A DNA stretch of 64,000 nt from Theristus sp. LFF4_11 (GCA_030248135.1 JASANC010002890.1:1-64000); one strand, 5' to 3'. Numbered from the stretch's first letter, positions 1 to 12,500 are shown. Numbers and translations: made by a program. Notes: generated from the letters alone by a model not told the origin.

Positions 1-2055
1 CACTGCGATCGAACCGTGTCACATACAAGTAATATACCTACATATGTATAGCAAAGTGCACGTCTTACGTTGTTGTAAGCCACATTTGTCAACCAGCGCG
101 CCTGTCCATCAGCATGTCCGCTGACAAAAAAACGCCTTTTTTCAAGCTAATCAAGCTGTTTGAAAGTGATGCTTGCGAGTACGTGTATTTGACAAAAGTT
201 CTTAGTCCTGTGATGCACAGAAAAACACACTGGATTGCAAATAAAAAAATGTTAACCTTGTAGTAACGAACGATTTGTCGGACATGTGGATGTTGGAGCC
301 GGAGGAACGTAAACATTGTGAAAACGCGTGGCTTTTGCTGAACATTTTTTTCTAAAAAAACACGTGACGTTGGTTTTAGTGGCACCTTCAGTAGCAAAAC
401 GTCTGTTGTCAATATTCTGCAGCAACTTTATAAGCCAGTTCAGCAGCAAACGAATAATTTTTTTACAATTTACAGTGTAACTCAATTTTAACGCCAACGT
501 TGACTTGCGATCTTTCGTAAAGTCGGTACAGTCAATTTCGCCATGAGGCCTGTTCATGCATGTGCGTGCACCAGACTTACATGTGTTGTATGTACAGGAC
601 AGCAGCCAGGTGGTCTGTTACTAACGTTTTTTTTAAACACACACAACAACAAAGATTTTAGCTACAAAAATATACATGTCCTAATGTAGCTCTTTTCTGT
701 ATGCAGAGATAGCATTTCTTCTGGTTTAACTGTATTACTTGTTTGTTTGTTCATACTGCCTACAAAACTACAAAACGTCTCGTTTTAAAAATAGGTGCAT
801 GTGCACTAGTTTGTTTGTTTGTACTTCGGGAGTGATCGTACATTGTTATTTTGTCTTTGTCTTTGTCTTTTTTTGTCTTTTTGCCTTTGTTCTTGTCTTC
901 GATTTTGTCTTTGTCTTGGTTTTTTTTGTCCATCGACAAATACTGGTTTCAATCTGCTGGTATCGGTATCGGCGTTGGTATTTACAGGGTGATCAAAAAA
1001 CGTCAATAGTAAAAACGGCTGTTAATCAGACCCTTTAAGCTGCTTACAGCCAGGAAAGAAAATTAGTTGCCATCAGTCGGTATTAGTCGGAGCGTAACAG
1101 AAACTTGAAACCTTCGACTTCGAGTGTGTGACCCCCCTGCAGAGGCTGTTCTGCACCACATGCAAAATGCTTGTTTGAATGCTTTGAGTTAGTAAATCAT
1201 TTTTCTTTATAGTTTGAAGCAGTTTTCTAATTTCAAAACACTTTCCATACTGTTTTCTTGCAGAAGCTTGTAAAAATTGAATTGAAAAACAAAAGAAACA
1301 GTGGATGGGTTCACTGAGTTCGCCTGTCCTTCAGTCTGCTCGTTCCAGTGGTTGTTCAGAGAAATGCTGCAGACATTTAGAACAGTTCTTCGGTTTAAAC
1401 AAAAAGCAGCATGGCAGCTTCCATCTCGTGGCTGATTAGCTGAACGTGCCCGACCCATAAAACCACATAAAACCCCAAAAAACGAACCAGAACGTCGCAT
1501 ACAAACACGAAAAGGACCAAAATACTAGACACAAAAAAGAAAAAAGCCGAAAATAGGGGAAAATTCAAATTTCTCCCGCCAGTGAACGTGAACGTCGTTC
1601 GTCAGACGGGTCCGTTGACAAACTGCGCACATGTCACGTTGCCCGGAACGCCACGGATATGGGCGCAGGCTTCGTCGAGCGCCCCGCCGTCGCGCATTCG
1701 TTGCAGTGTCGTCTCGTTGCAATTCGCGTAATCGCCAACGGACGGTTGCCTTCCAATGCAACAAAAGCGTAGCATCGCCACGTCACAATGCTCAGCGCGG
1801 CAACAACAGCGTGAGAGATCTGCAGTGTGCCATTGCAAGATCTGTAATTACCGTATTTACCGGTAATTACACCCATCTGTAATTACCGAAACATTTTGCA
1901 CAATGAAAACACCCTCATAAAACTCAAAATTTAAGAACATTAAAAAACGTGGATTTTTGTAAGCGGGAGGATAACCATGAAAAGCGCGCCTGATTGTGTA
2001 AAAGCAGGGGTCAGTTTTAGATAATAGTGTTACACTACTGACTGAGCCCCTGACT
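1..2055. other. No gene recognised
   Basis: Short open frames occur on both strands, but none has recognisable motifs, phase-consistent splice partners or convincing codon use. The stretch is AT-rich with one TTTGTC-like microsatellite near 846-926. It ends where the putative transposon terminus begins. Confidence 0.5.
846..926 (+). repeat. TTTGTC-type microsatellite
   Basis: Imperfect reiterations of TTTGTC and close variants fill this stretch. Open frames across it give only repetitive Val/Phe or Arg/Gln strings and are not credible as genes. Confidence 0.7.
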
Positions 2056-2109
2056 GGGCCAGTTTTATAAAAGCTCAATAGTCCAATAGTGCTACTACTA
2101 CACCACTGA
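2056..2109 (+). repeat. Left terminal inverted repeat of the Harbinger-like element
   Basis: It starts GGGCCAGTTTTATAAA and ends at CACCACTGA. It matches the reverse complement of 8561-8608 with a few substitutions and one short indel in the ACTACTA segment. Confidence 0.6.
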
Positions 2110-2852
2110 ACCCGGTATAATTAAGCTTCTTAAGGCGCATTCATACAGTTTGAATTAATAGCTGCCCCGCGAGCAACGAGACTATGCTTACGCGAACGCG
2201 CAAAACGCCGCAGAGCTACGCAGCACCTGTTGCGTGCGCTAATGATGCAAACGGGTTCGCAAAGCCCCAGTAGCTGTGGGGGCAGCTGTGTGATTTATTG
2301 AATGCGATTTGTGCAATTAGTGCCCGCAGAGGCGCCGCATAGCTGCACGACGTTTTGTGCATTCAAAAAGTGTTTTTATCTGCCGCATTGCTGTGCTTCA
2401 CAATATGCGCGCATTTGCAAAATTTATCACCTGTCGCGCTAGCATGCCATCTGACCTTCGAGCACTTTTGGTATTGTTTTGAATTTGTTGTTTTCTGTTT
2501 CTTGCCCGCAAACGTGCTTTGTTTTTGAGGCAACTGAAAAATATTTGTTGTATTTGTCCAGTAAAACTTGCCACACACATGATCAGATTCTGTCTTCGGT
2601 TTTCTTGTCCCCGTTCGTTGTTCTGATTGATTTTTTTAAATTTTGCAGTTGTCTGTTGTTAATCAAAAACTACATGTTTTTGTTTGCTTGCTTGCTCACC
2701 GTTTTTTGAAAGCTACCTCGTCAAAGTTTCAGCACACTAACAATAATAAAAAACAACAAAAATCACAACCAATCAAACTTCCACAACCAAACTTCAAATG
2801 AAATAATGCAACAGAATAAAACAACTTTATCATCATTCCGGCTGATTTAAAA

Positions 2853-5163
2853 TCACTGTACCGTCGCACTCCACTGGAACTCAACCGCCCCTTTGTGATA
2901 GAAGAAGTTGTTCAAGTGTTCACGCACATCCAGAGCAAATTCGCTCGGTCGACCATGCAGCAAGGTTCCGGTTGCTGCATTGCTTGGCATCGAGCTGATC
3001 GATTGCAGCGGCGTGTATCCATCTTTCTGTAGCTGCGCAAGCCAATCAGTCGTTTCGTCAGCGGTGTTCTCAGCCTCGGTCATTCGGATGTAGTTCATCA
3101 AAGCGCAGGCAGTTTTCACGGCAGCAGCCATGTGACGAGGTTGCAGCTCCGAGGTTCGCAACAGGAAGCGAAACTTGCTGCACAAGATGCCAAACGCGTT
3201 CTCTATGCAGCGCCTCGCTCGGCTCAATCGGTAGTTGAAAATTTGGTTCTGCCTCAACACACACTGCTTTCCGCCATACGGACGCATCAAGTACGACTTC
3301 ATCGGGAAGGCGGCATCGGCGACTAAAAAGAAAAATTTCTGGTGGATCGTTGTGGATCGCACTGGAAAAGAACTGCACACCATACATAGCCGTTCTTGTT
3401 CATACTTAAGATCGGCTATTTTTTAGAATACCGATTGAATACGACCCAGTTTAACTCTTACAGCATTCAAACCTACCAAAGTGATACGGCACTGCATGTT
3501 TCGAGACACCACTGTCGATGATGGCAGCCGGGGGGAGCTGCAGCTCGTTGTTTTCGAGTTTTCTTGAAATTGTAGTAGACGACCAAACACCACCATCAGC
3601 ACTGCGACCGGGGCTGCCCACATCAACGTAAATGAAGTTGTAGTTTGCGTCACAGATTGCCAACAGCACAACCGAGTAAAAGTGCTTGTAGTTGAAGTGA
3701 GTACTGCCGCTCCGACTCGGTGCCTTAATCCGAATGTGCTTTCCATCAATAGCACCGACACACTGCGGGTACTGCCATCGGTTGGTGAAACCTTCGCTGA
3801 CGTTTTTCCATTGCTCCGGTGTATCAGGAACCTGAGGGTGGAAGGTAAAATGTAACACCGCGGTTGCTCTTAAAATTGGTGAACATAAAGCGCCATTCAT
3901 GGAGGTTGAAGCGCGCTGAAGCGCGCTGACGCGCGTCACTTCGCTACACATTCAAGAAGCAAAAAAAAACAGCGCGCGTCAGCGCACTTCAGTTTTGGAA
4001 TATACGCACATTCATACGCACGTTCATGTTAGCGCGTGTCAGCGAGCGTCAACGCGCTTCAGCGCGCGCGTGCATGAATGGGCCTCAACATACTGCTGAG
4101 GTCACGCTACACAGTGGAATTGAATTCAGTGATAAATACCAAAAAATTACGCCTCAAAACTGAACGGATTTATTGAAGTTCCAAGAAAACACAACAGGAC
4201 CCAGATATTAATCTACCGTATTACCTCTAATAAACCCCCATGGGGGTTTATTTCTTCAGCGACTTCTGGGGGTGGGGGTTTATTTTTTGGGGGGGGGGGT
4301 TATTTTTGGGGGGGGGTTTATTTGGAAACCATTTTTAGGGGTGGGCAAAATGGCAAAAATACCTTCCATGGCAGGAAGGAAGTCGCAGAAACTTCTACTT
4401 TTCACAGAGATTTCCTTTTGTAACAGCCTTTTGTAATGAAATTACCACTAACTCATCCCTTTGGGGCCTTTGGTAGCACAATTTCACCAATGTCACTGCA
4501 TTCAGCCACTGAATTCGCTAGGTATGTGTTTCAAACAGGTTTCTAATAAACCCCCATGGGGGTTTATTTTTGGGGGGGGGATTATTTGGAAACTTGTCAA
4601 GGGGGTGGGGGTTTATTTTTGGGGGGGGGGTTTAATTTTGGGGGGGGGTTTAATAGAGGTAATACGGTACTTACTTTCAGATAAGTAGACACCAACGCAC
4701 GGTTGATCAGTGCGATTATTTCACGCACGCAGTAGCACACAGTTGATCGGCCACGGCGGAACTGCGTTGCCAATGAGCCGTAGTCGTCACCAGAAATCAG
4801 GAATCGAAGGGTGATAACCAACTTTTCGGTCAAACTCAAAGTGTTCGTTCGGCGGAATCGACGATGTTCGGCAGGCGGCAGTTGCATGCGCAGCTTCTTC
4901 ACCAACTCATCGAATGCTTGGACCGTCATTCGCATGTAGTTGTAAAATCGCTCAGGATATTTGCGTGATTTCTTGTAATATGTAAAATAAGCACTTTCGT
5001 CCCGAATTTTTCGACTCAAAGGATGGACGCTGAAGCGCCTCCTGCTGCGCCCAGACCCGGACTGCACCCGTTTTCGCAACAATCGAACAAGAAGAATCTT
5101 TCTGAGGGTGCTCATGTCAGCGCTGAAAATTCTTGATTTGTTTTTAAAACTGATTGATGGCAT
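2853..5163 (-). CDS. PIF/Harbinger (HARBI1-like) DDE transposase, three exons
   Basis: Exons are 5163-4675, 3831-3477 and 3322-2853, with junctions in matching phase (0, then 1). Exon 1 carries a basic N-terminus and the helix-turn-helix-like segment around SLTEKLVITLRFLISGDDYG and GRSTVCYCVREI typical of HARBI1 proteins. Exon 2 has the first catalytic Asp in VGAIDGKHIRIKAP and a second conserved Asp in YVDVGSPGRSADGGVW. Exon 3 begins VADAAFPMKSYLMRPYGG and has the Glu in RARRCIENAFGIL. Together these resemble an intact nuclease core. No stop codons interrupt the model. Intron 1 has been enlarged by two foldback insertions, one starting a few bases inside the 5' splice site. The MADF-BESS gene upstream on the same strand is the likely DNA-binding partner. 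The start at 5163 is the first ATG; an inner ATG at MSTLRK is possible. Confidence 0.8.
3885..4085. mobile_element. GCGC-rich foldback insertion in the transposase intron
   Basis: Left arm: a CCATTCATGGAGG-like start followed by repeated GAAGCGCGCTGA and GACGCGCG words. Right arm: the inverse order, CAACGCGCTTCAGCGCGCGC then GCATGAATGGGCC. The arms pair imperfectly around an A-rich centre. This looks like a small non-autonomous foldback/MITE. It lies between transposase exons 1 and 2. Confidence 0.5.
4214..4669 (+). mobile_element. G-run MITE copy 1, flanked by TA
   Basis: Ends are TACCGTATTACCTCTAATAA on the left and its inverse TAGAGGTAATACGGTA on the right. TA at both borders is consistent with a TA target duplication (Tc1/mariner-type, inferred). 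Inside are several runs of 8-10 G separated by TTTATT, and two copies of a palindrome centred on CCCCCATGGGGG. A non-repetitive centre contains GCAAAAATACCTTCCATGG. It is nested in the transposase intron, with its right border 6 bases from the 5' splice site of exon 1. Confidence 0.8.
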
Positions 5164-5189
5164 TGCAATCGTGCAGTCAGATACTTTTT

Positions 5190-6110
5190 ATTGATCGCAC
5201 ATTGACCATGATATGAAAATGGGAGTGGCCAACGTTTTTCTTGCAAATGACTTTCAACCATCACTTATCACAACTGCCTAGTCTAGTTTGACTCTGTCTG
5301 TCTGTCCAGTTTGACGTCACCGGATTCGGAGGCTTGAAGACTAGCTTATTGAATGAAACTTGAAGATCCGAAAATGGAAATGTTGTATCAACGCGCAACG
5401 TACCATGATCATGTGCGGTCAACATCGACTGGTCATATCTATCGGGTTCTCACGGTTCCATCGTCCCCAAAGCATAAACAGTTTACACGTAACCAGTACT
5501 GCAGTCAATTAAGAGTTGAGTTTGACATCAACGCACAAAAACGCCGAAAAAACCAACGATTGTCAAAATATTCATTTTTACTTTGATCCACTACCATTCC
5601 CATCAACTCTCAATGAGCAAAAACTCAAAAGAACGTTCAACAAGCAAACAGGCAGACATAAAAACCGAAAAACCAAAATACTATCGTCAAAACAAAGTCA
5701 CAAGCTTGCTCAAAAAGCAGCGACAACCGAGAACCGGGATTTGCATCAAAAAAATTGTTCAACAACCAGACAGACATCAGATCAGATTCAGATCAAAACT
5801 GAAAGCACAAAATGAAAAGATCAACAAATTCAGAGTTTCTCAAAAAACGAAAATACAACAAGGAAACAAGATACTTCGCGAAAAAACAGAACACGAAAAT
5901 CAAACTTCAAAACTGAGAGATTCACAAAAGAAATTACCAAAGAAACAATAAATAGACAGAATTGGCTACGACGCCTTCAAACAGCTTGATCAAATCATCC
6001 AAGTCTATGTTTTATCGAGTGCGGATGATCCAATGTTTTAAAATTCTCGCTCATTTCTTTTGAACATTGCTAAGCATTTTGAAGGCATGTGCAGCTAACT
6101 CTCAACACAT
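5190..6110. other. Spacer between transposase and MADF-BESS genes
   Basis: Plus-strand open frames here (for example 5583-5951, Lys/Gln-rich) follow the A-rich composition. They carry no recognisable domain, signal peptide or splice logic. I see no gene in it. Confidence 0.4.
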
Positions 6111-6117
6111 GCAAACT

Positions 6118-7594
6118 CTAAATTGGCGACATGTTCGTGAGTGCAGCCAAGGATCCTGCAGTAGTCGGCTGGTCAATAACATTTTCATTAGCTAACACAG
6201 GTGTGTACACGGGTTGTGTTGATGTTTCACACGGTGTGCGAGCAGCTTGCTTCTCATCTTCGCAGAAAACATTCATGATTTTTGTTTTGACGGTCAACTG
6301 GCGGTGTTTTGGGACGTTCTTCAGCTCCGCAGCGATCATGCGCCCAAAAACTTCGAACGGGTCTTCTTCGACTGTGTCAAGCAGCTTCAGCAGCCGACGG
6401 TCAACGTCGTCGCCCAGCGTGTCTGAAGCAAAAAAGTAACATTTCCAAATTCAAAAGACATCAAATCAGTCGAATAGCCACATCAGTCGACAAAACTGAA
6501 ATTTACAAAAACAGAAATGTTGAACGTATTCGCACGAACTCTTTGGTTTGCGTCTCTTTTTTGGCACTGGCGTGCTGAGCTCCGTGCTCGCCTTTGGCGA
6601 TTGCGGTTTGTCATCGTCGTTTGCTTCAGCAGGTGAAGTCGTCGTTGATGGCGCAATTTGTTCCTGCTGCTGCTGCTGCGTGCTGTTGGTGTTTTCTTTT
6701 TCACCGACTGTTAGCGTGTCTGATCTGCAGAAGAAATAAGCCAAGCGTATCCACTCCAGCTTCAGACGACAACACGGTTTCTGAAAATGAAAACGAAAGG
6801 TGGTAAAGTCGTCCTGACACGCTCACAAATGTGAGTTTTTTGTTTTGTCAGCGTGCACTTTCTGCTTCTGCGTCATTCTCTATTAATCACCAATTTTCTT
6901 TAATTTTTCTTTGCTGTTTGAAGAAAGCGTACCTGTTTCCCGCATCTGCGTCTTTGTGGCCATCGATGAATCGCATGTGCTCAAACCACGCCCAACCGCT
7001 CGGTCGCGTGGTGCCAGAACCCGACGGGGGATTCTGCTTCTTGACCTCCCGACGATAATACGCGACCAAATTTCGCCATTTGTTTTTGGCTTCTTCACCT
7101 GCAATTATTAGAATACAGTTTTTCAACATTTTTCCTTTTTTATACTGAAAATGTAAAAAATTTAAATGACAGTCATCGCGACTGGCTGGAACGCTGTGGT
7201 GATTATGTGGAACTTCCTGTCAAGTTGCAACTTTCTCTCAAGAACAAAGAAGCGAAGCGACTGAATGAACACGCAGAAGCAACCAAACAGCATTTGAGTT
7301 TTCACAAATTTGAACAGATCATTTGCATTTTAGTTCCCAGAGACATCATGCACAGACTGATCTTCACCACCAGCGACGTGCTTATGTCTGCATGTTGAAG
7401 TCAAACAAAATTCAGTGAAGCTCACCGTCAATTCCAAGCTCCGTCGCCAATTTATTCCAATCGACCTCTTTCTGTTTGGCAAATTTGAAACTGCGACTTT
7501 TCACGCCCCAAAGAATCTGTCGTTCTCGCACTTTCTCAATAAAAAGTTCGGTGAATTTCTGTGTATCTTCGTCGTCATCCGATTCTGGCATCAT
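6118..7594 (-). CDS. MADF-BESS DNA-binding protein, four exons
   Basis: Exon 1 (7594-7426) starts MMPESDDDEDTQKF and holds the first half of a MADF domain (FTELFIEKVRERQILW, then VDWNKLATELGIDG). Exon 2 (7098-6933) completes it with EEAKNKWRNLVAYYRREVKK, PPSGSG and WAWFEHMRFIDGH, the usual W..L...Y.RE / PSGSG / W.yF..M.Fl signature. Exon 3 (about 6725-6546) is a Gln/Thr/Pro/Lys-rich linker ending in a basic PKKRRKPK, a probable nuclear localisation signal. Exon 4 (about 6423-6118) carries a BESS-like motif, DRRLLKLLDTVEEDPFEVFG, and ends MSPI. MADF is a Myb/SANT relative. In PIF/Harbinger elements the second gene supplies this kind of DNA-binding partner, which fits its place inside the element. 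It could instead be a host gene caught between the repeats. Confidence 0.7.
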
Positions 7595-8560
7595 GGTTGA
7601 CCGAATACAAGAAAATATTCAGATGTTCACGGACTGGGCTGGGCTGATCGATCAAAGCACGAAACGCAAAACTCAACTCAAGTCAACTCAACGCCTGGAA
7701 AAGGTTTTTGTAAAAAAAATTATTGAAAAAACAGCATTTGGACTTTTTTAATTTTCACAACATTTTGAATTCAATGGAGTTTTTGAGCATCGTAACAGCT
7801 TGGATGGACGTCCGGACTCCGGAACAGTTTTTCTGATTTCCTGAAGCTAAAAATCGAAATTCTGAACACTGAAAAAGCTGTTGGCATCTGATGGCTATTG
7901 CGTGCCACTGCCGTGCAATGCAGAGCACTTGTCGTCACACATCAACATGATGTTTCACGTCAACACTGGGTGTTTTGATCAACAATACCTCCTCATTTGC
8001 TTCACCAGCTGTGCGCTTTTTTACTTCCAGATCTATAAAGTTTATTAGTTTGACGGCGCGTAAATAAGTTCTCTAGAACGCGCACGCACTGTGCAGCTGT
8101 GCTGCCGCTAGAAGAACGTTCCGAATGCATAAAAAGCCGCATAGCTACGGAGCAGTTGTTGGGTGCGCTGATGAACTTTGCGAACGCGTGTTGTTGCATA
8201 GCAGCCCTATAGCTGCACGCGCGTTGCGAATGCGTAAAAAGCGCATAGCTATCATTCTCCTGTTAGGGGCGCTAATGGAACAACGCGAACGCGTTTTGCA
8301 GTGTTTAATAGCCGCGCGTGCTTAAAAAACATTGTATGAATGCCGCTTTAGTTTCGTTTTTCGACCTAAACTGATTCACCAATGTCTGCTCTTCCACATG
8401 ATGTGAAATTTGTTGTTTTTGTACAGTTAATGATGGGTGATTATCGTAATTATTATGTGTATAGATAATTAGCTGTAATTGAGTGTGATTCTGCTATATA
8501 ACGTGATCTTTTCTCTGTAATCATGGTTGTTCTCCTTGAAGTGTACATTTATTTTGGCGC

Positions 8561-8608
8561 TCAGTGGTGTAGCACTATTGGACTGCCAAGTCTTTATAAA
8601 ACTGGACC
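8561..8608 (-). repeat. Right terminal inverted repeat of the Harbinger-like element
   Basis: On the plus strand it runs from TCAGTGGTGTAGCACTATTG to AAAACTGGACC, the inverse of the left end. A third related end, CTCAGTGG to AAAACAGGGCCC, lies at about 8714-8763. That suggests a second element or a solo end immediately to the right. Confidence 0.6.
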
Positions 8609-8747
8609 TGGGTAAAGTCATGAATCAACATAAACTCCAGTTAGTTTCCTCACACTGGTGAATCCGTTCACGTAAAATAAACAGAAGTGTTGTTTCATGA
8701 TTTCATTCAGGGACTCAGTGGGGAAGCACTAAGGATCTACTAAGCTT

Positions 8748-8930
8748 TTATAAAACAGGGCCCAGCAGACAGACAAAAATTATCAAAATCCTCGCACAGT
8801 CTGCTGCGTCGACTACGTAGTCACGACACACATCATCATCGCCATTTTCACTGGCAGGTGTTGTCCCAATGCTGATGCTTGCAACTGCGACCGCTGCCGC
8901 AGCCAGGAACAGCAGTTTGTTCCCGATCAT
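8748..8930 (-). CDS. Short secreted peptide exon, hypothetical
   Basis: An ATG at 8930 opens a 60-residue frame. It starts with a strong signal peptide (MIGNKLLFLAAAAVAVASIS), then an acidic linker and VCRDYVVDAADCARIL, a two-cysteine segment. The spacing loosely recalls the start of a ShK-type cysteine domain, but too little is present to assign one. The last residues and the stop codon lie in the GGGCCCTGTTTTATAAAAG transposon end. The frame is therefore probably a first exon truncated by, or reading into, the element. No downstream exon was found. Confidence 0.35.
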   Translation of the reverse strand: MIGNKLLFLAAAAVAVASISIGTTPASENGDDDVCRDYVVDAADCARILIIFVCLLGPVL

Positions 8931-9365
8931 GTCCCTTTTTGTTTTCACTGTTTTTCGAATATGACTGAAACAAAAGCGATAAAAAGATTTCGGAAAACAG
9001 TATTGCAATTTTTCGCAAGAAAAAGAACTGAACTTGAAAACTGACAGACAGCTAAATGTGCATGCTACAGCCGTTGTCCTTTCAAAACAAAACAGATTGC
9101 TGTAATGAATGGAAATATTCGACGCCCACTATTTCAAAAACTTGATCGTACATTCCCTTTCAAATTCGCCGCTTTACATTGTAGTTCTCCACAATCATGG
9201 CCTTTTATCAGGTTCCGCGTAAAATCCGTGTTGCGGTGGCCAGCACGGAATGAATCTTGGAATGCGTTTTGGCATTCCATTTAAAAGTTTTTATCGACAC
9301 TAAAAAGTCATCAACGACAGCGAAAAACGAAACCATGGTATTTTCTGTTACTTAAAAAAATGCTG

Positions 9366-9545
9366 TTTTTTTATGAGTAAACCGAAAATTACCGAAAATT
9401 AAACTGTACCGAGAGCATTTTTGGCGAACCGAAACCGAAACCGCACCGAAGGTTTTTTGGATTTTGAATCGAATCGAAACCGTACCGTGGCCTGACCTGC
9501 AAACCGAAACCGAAACCGTACCGAAGATTTTTTTACCATTTTTAC
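9366..9545 (+). repeat. Degenerate CCGAAA repeat
   Basis: Reiterated ACCGAAA, CCGAAACCG and CGTACCGAAG words fill the stretch, with interspersed T-runs. It is non-coding. Confidence 0.6.
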
Positions 9546-12500
9546 CAAAAAAACGTGAACCGCGGCAACAGTAGTTTTGTTACGGTTTTCGGCAAACTGG
9601 GGTTACTGTTGCGAACTCAGCGAAGCGAAGAAACATTTTAAAAGTTGCACTGTGAAGTTTTCATTAACAATTTTTTGAAGATTGCAGCCTTTTGACTAAA
9701 AATTCTAGAATGCAATTTGCATATTTTTTCAAATTCGAATACAAATATTAACAAGGGTTTCAATTGTCTGTTGGACTGTATTTCTTTCACGGCGGTAAGT
9801 TTCAGCTGTTAAGATGGCCGCGTTTCTGAATTAGCAGCCGTTTTCCTTTGGCGTTTTTTTGATCACACTGTACATTAGATTTTGTGACCATATCATTTTA
9901 ATCTATGCTGATTTATTGTTATGCTTTGACGCAGAGACATGAACAACTTTTGCCGCTGTGTTCTGATTCGTCCCGTTCCACCGTGATTTCTGTCTGGTCC
10001 GTTTATATTTCTGCGTTTCATCTGAATGATGTGCATTGTATAGATGAAAAAGAACCACAGTCATTGAAAAAATAAATGAAGCGTTCGTATATTCAAGGGG
10101 ATGCACCGATACATTGTACATGTATATACTCACTCCTCTCGTTTTTCTTGTACCTTTTTCTGCTTTTTTCCCAGCTTTCGAGGCAAGTGACTATCAGATC
10201 ACGTTGTTTTTTTCTCTCGATTTCTTCATTGAAGCCGCAAGCGCATGACAGCGCGCCACGCCAACCAAAAACCTGCTTGCTTGCCAGTTGTTTACTCCAC
10301 TCGCAAAATAAAGCCACTGATTTTCAAAAGCATACGCGCAAGTACACCAAACATGCACACATGTACTGTACATACAATACATGTATACATACATAGCGTA
10401 CGTCGTTGATTTCCATGAGGTATTGAAACAACTCGATTACACGGATTACGGTAATGTTGGGTCTCCTTGCGACCGCTTCTTCTCTCTTGCTTCACAAACG
10501 TAATGTGCACGTGTCACAATGACTAGAGACGACAACATTTAGAACTGCATACGCTATCCAATCCGTTACAATGAAATATCGACTTCCAATATTTTCGCAA
10601 TACATACCTGACCTGAATGAAAATCTTGCAGCATATCGTAATAGTTTTTGGTACGGTATACCGTATACTATGTACGTGTGTTCAGACTGGTTCAGACCTT
10701 GGACCGGAGTTTTCACGGCACGGGCATTCCATGTGTCCATCGCCCAGGATATGAAAAATCGCGCAGCAACAAAGCAGAAAATGAAAACGACATGATGCGC
10801 ACAGAAAAAAGATGTTAAATTGTAGGTTGGATAAAGCATAGATTTGTGCCATAAAATAAAAAAATGAGTTCTCCCGCATCTGGGTACGATGCCACCTGGC
10901 AGACTGCATCCTCAGACTCCGCCTTTCCAGACGCAGCATAAAAGTAAATGCCTACGGGAAAACCGTGAATACTTCGTAAATAACAAAAAAGAACATCACA
11001 AACAGGAAGACAGGAGCAAAAATTTTCTCGCGAGAAGTTTAGGAAACCAAATCTCGCCAATGCGGACGACGGTAAACATCGGACAACATATGAGACTCGC
11101 TCCACGAACTTTGTAGTGCTCATGCTATAAACGAATGTTTTTTTTTACTATTTTCACGAAAAGCGTCTGTTTTAATGCGCGCTCTAAAGAAGAACAGAAA
11201 AATAAGGGGCTAATCCAAAACATGCGCACACGATGAAGCTATTTTTCTCTGAAGCATTTGAAAAATAAATGCACCTACACACACACACACGCATACGCCA
11301 GTACTGCGCGGATAATTTTTATGGTATACCTAACCTTCGAATACTGTTCAACATGTTTTTCAAATTAGATGCTCAGAAACGAACGGAAAAAACACAAAGC
11401 AGCTAAAACATTGTTTTTTGTTTGCTCACAAAACTAAAAAGAGAACCTGACTTGTACTTGTAATATTTTACCACTTTCAGCAGCATCAATCAAATTTTTC
11501 TGCGTTCGTTTCTTTAGAAATTTGAAAATTTTGTCTTTGTTGGATCTTTCGCCTTTGATGTCATTTCTCATTCGTCACTTGTGGCAAGATTAAACGCCCA
11601 CAATAAAAAAAACGGAGGAAGAAACTGAAAAAGTTCATATCTAAAACGTATTTTGTTTGCCTTGAAACGACGTGGGTATTTCTTGGTTAGCAATTTACTG
11701 AAGATTTTAACTGTGTTTGTACGTTTTCTGCGCAAAAAAATCTAAAGCATATTGATTTCACCTTGCTAAGTTTTATATTTTTGAACAAAGTTTGAGAACT
11801 GTTGCCGTTTAAGTGTTTTTCTTTTTCTGTGCCAATTGTTTTAGTGTTCTAGAGACTCTCTGCCACTGTTTTGAACTTTTTCACTGCATTTCCAACCAGT
11901 ACGAGCACAATCGCTCGGAGCCAAGCCAGATTCAGTATTTCTTTTAGAAGATTCTGCCGATTCTTTTCGGCCGTTTTTTTGTTGTTGGGGATTTTAGGCG
12001 ATGTTTTTAGCCAGAGCTGACCCAGAAAAGCGCACAGAACGCCGTCGAGTAGGGCGCCCATCGAGTTTTCTCTGTCATTATACATCCCTCGGCGGGGCTC
12101 GATCCCCGAACCCACAGATAACGCGCTACCACCAGGCAACGAGGGGGCAGCTCTGTCTGGTGTCCGTCGCACTGACGAACCAGAGACAGGCAGGCGTCAC
12201 CTGGCGAAACCGCAAACAGCGATCTTCATGTATGATGAAACACCAATTTTAGCTCATGTATCAGATCTGAGCACACATGTACTCAGTTCAACTAACCGCG
12301 CGATGCGCTGACACTGAAAAAAGTGTTGCATTGCAAGTACTCTTGTTTTGTCAGTATTTTACGCAAATGTTGCAACTTTCTTTAATCTTTTTGCCGTAAA
12401 ATAATACTGCAACATTCAGCCGGTGCGCATTGGCTCCCTCGGTATTTACCAGGCTTGCATCGGTTGGGCTGGGCCTGTCTCAATCGATCTTGTCTCAATC

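Larger units (their letters stand above)
2056..8608 (-). mobile_element. PIF/Harbinger-like DNA transposon, probably complete
   Basis: The two ends are inverted copies of each other. The left end, about 2056-2109, begins GGGCCAGTTTTATAAA. The right end, about 8561-8608, read on the minus strand begins GGTCCAGTTTTATAAA. Both continue through CCAATAGTGCTA to CACCACTGA. Between them lie a DDE transposase and a MADF-BESS gene, both on the minus strand. This matches the known two-gene plan of animal PIF/Harbinger elements (transposase plus a Myb/SANT-like DNA-binding partner). Subterminal stretches near 2160-2370 and 8080-8340 share CATAGCTGCACG-type words and GCGC-rich sequence. I could not see a clear 3-bp target duplication, so the exact ends are uncertain. 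Two foldback elements are nested inside the transposase intron. Confidence 0.6.

Noticed and set aside
5353..5951. Lys/Gln-rich plus-strand frames beside the transposase
   Set aside because: Composition follows the A-rich DNA. There is no domain or splice partner, and the transposon genes run on the other strand.
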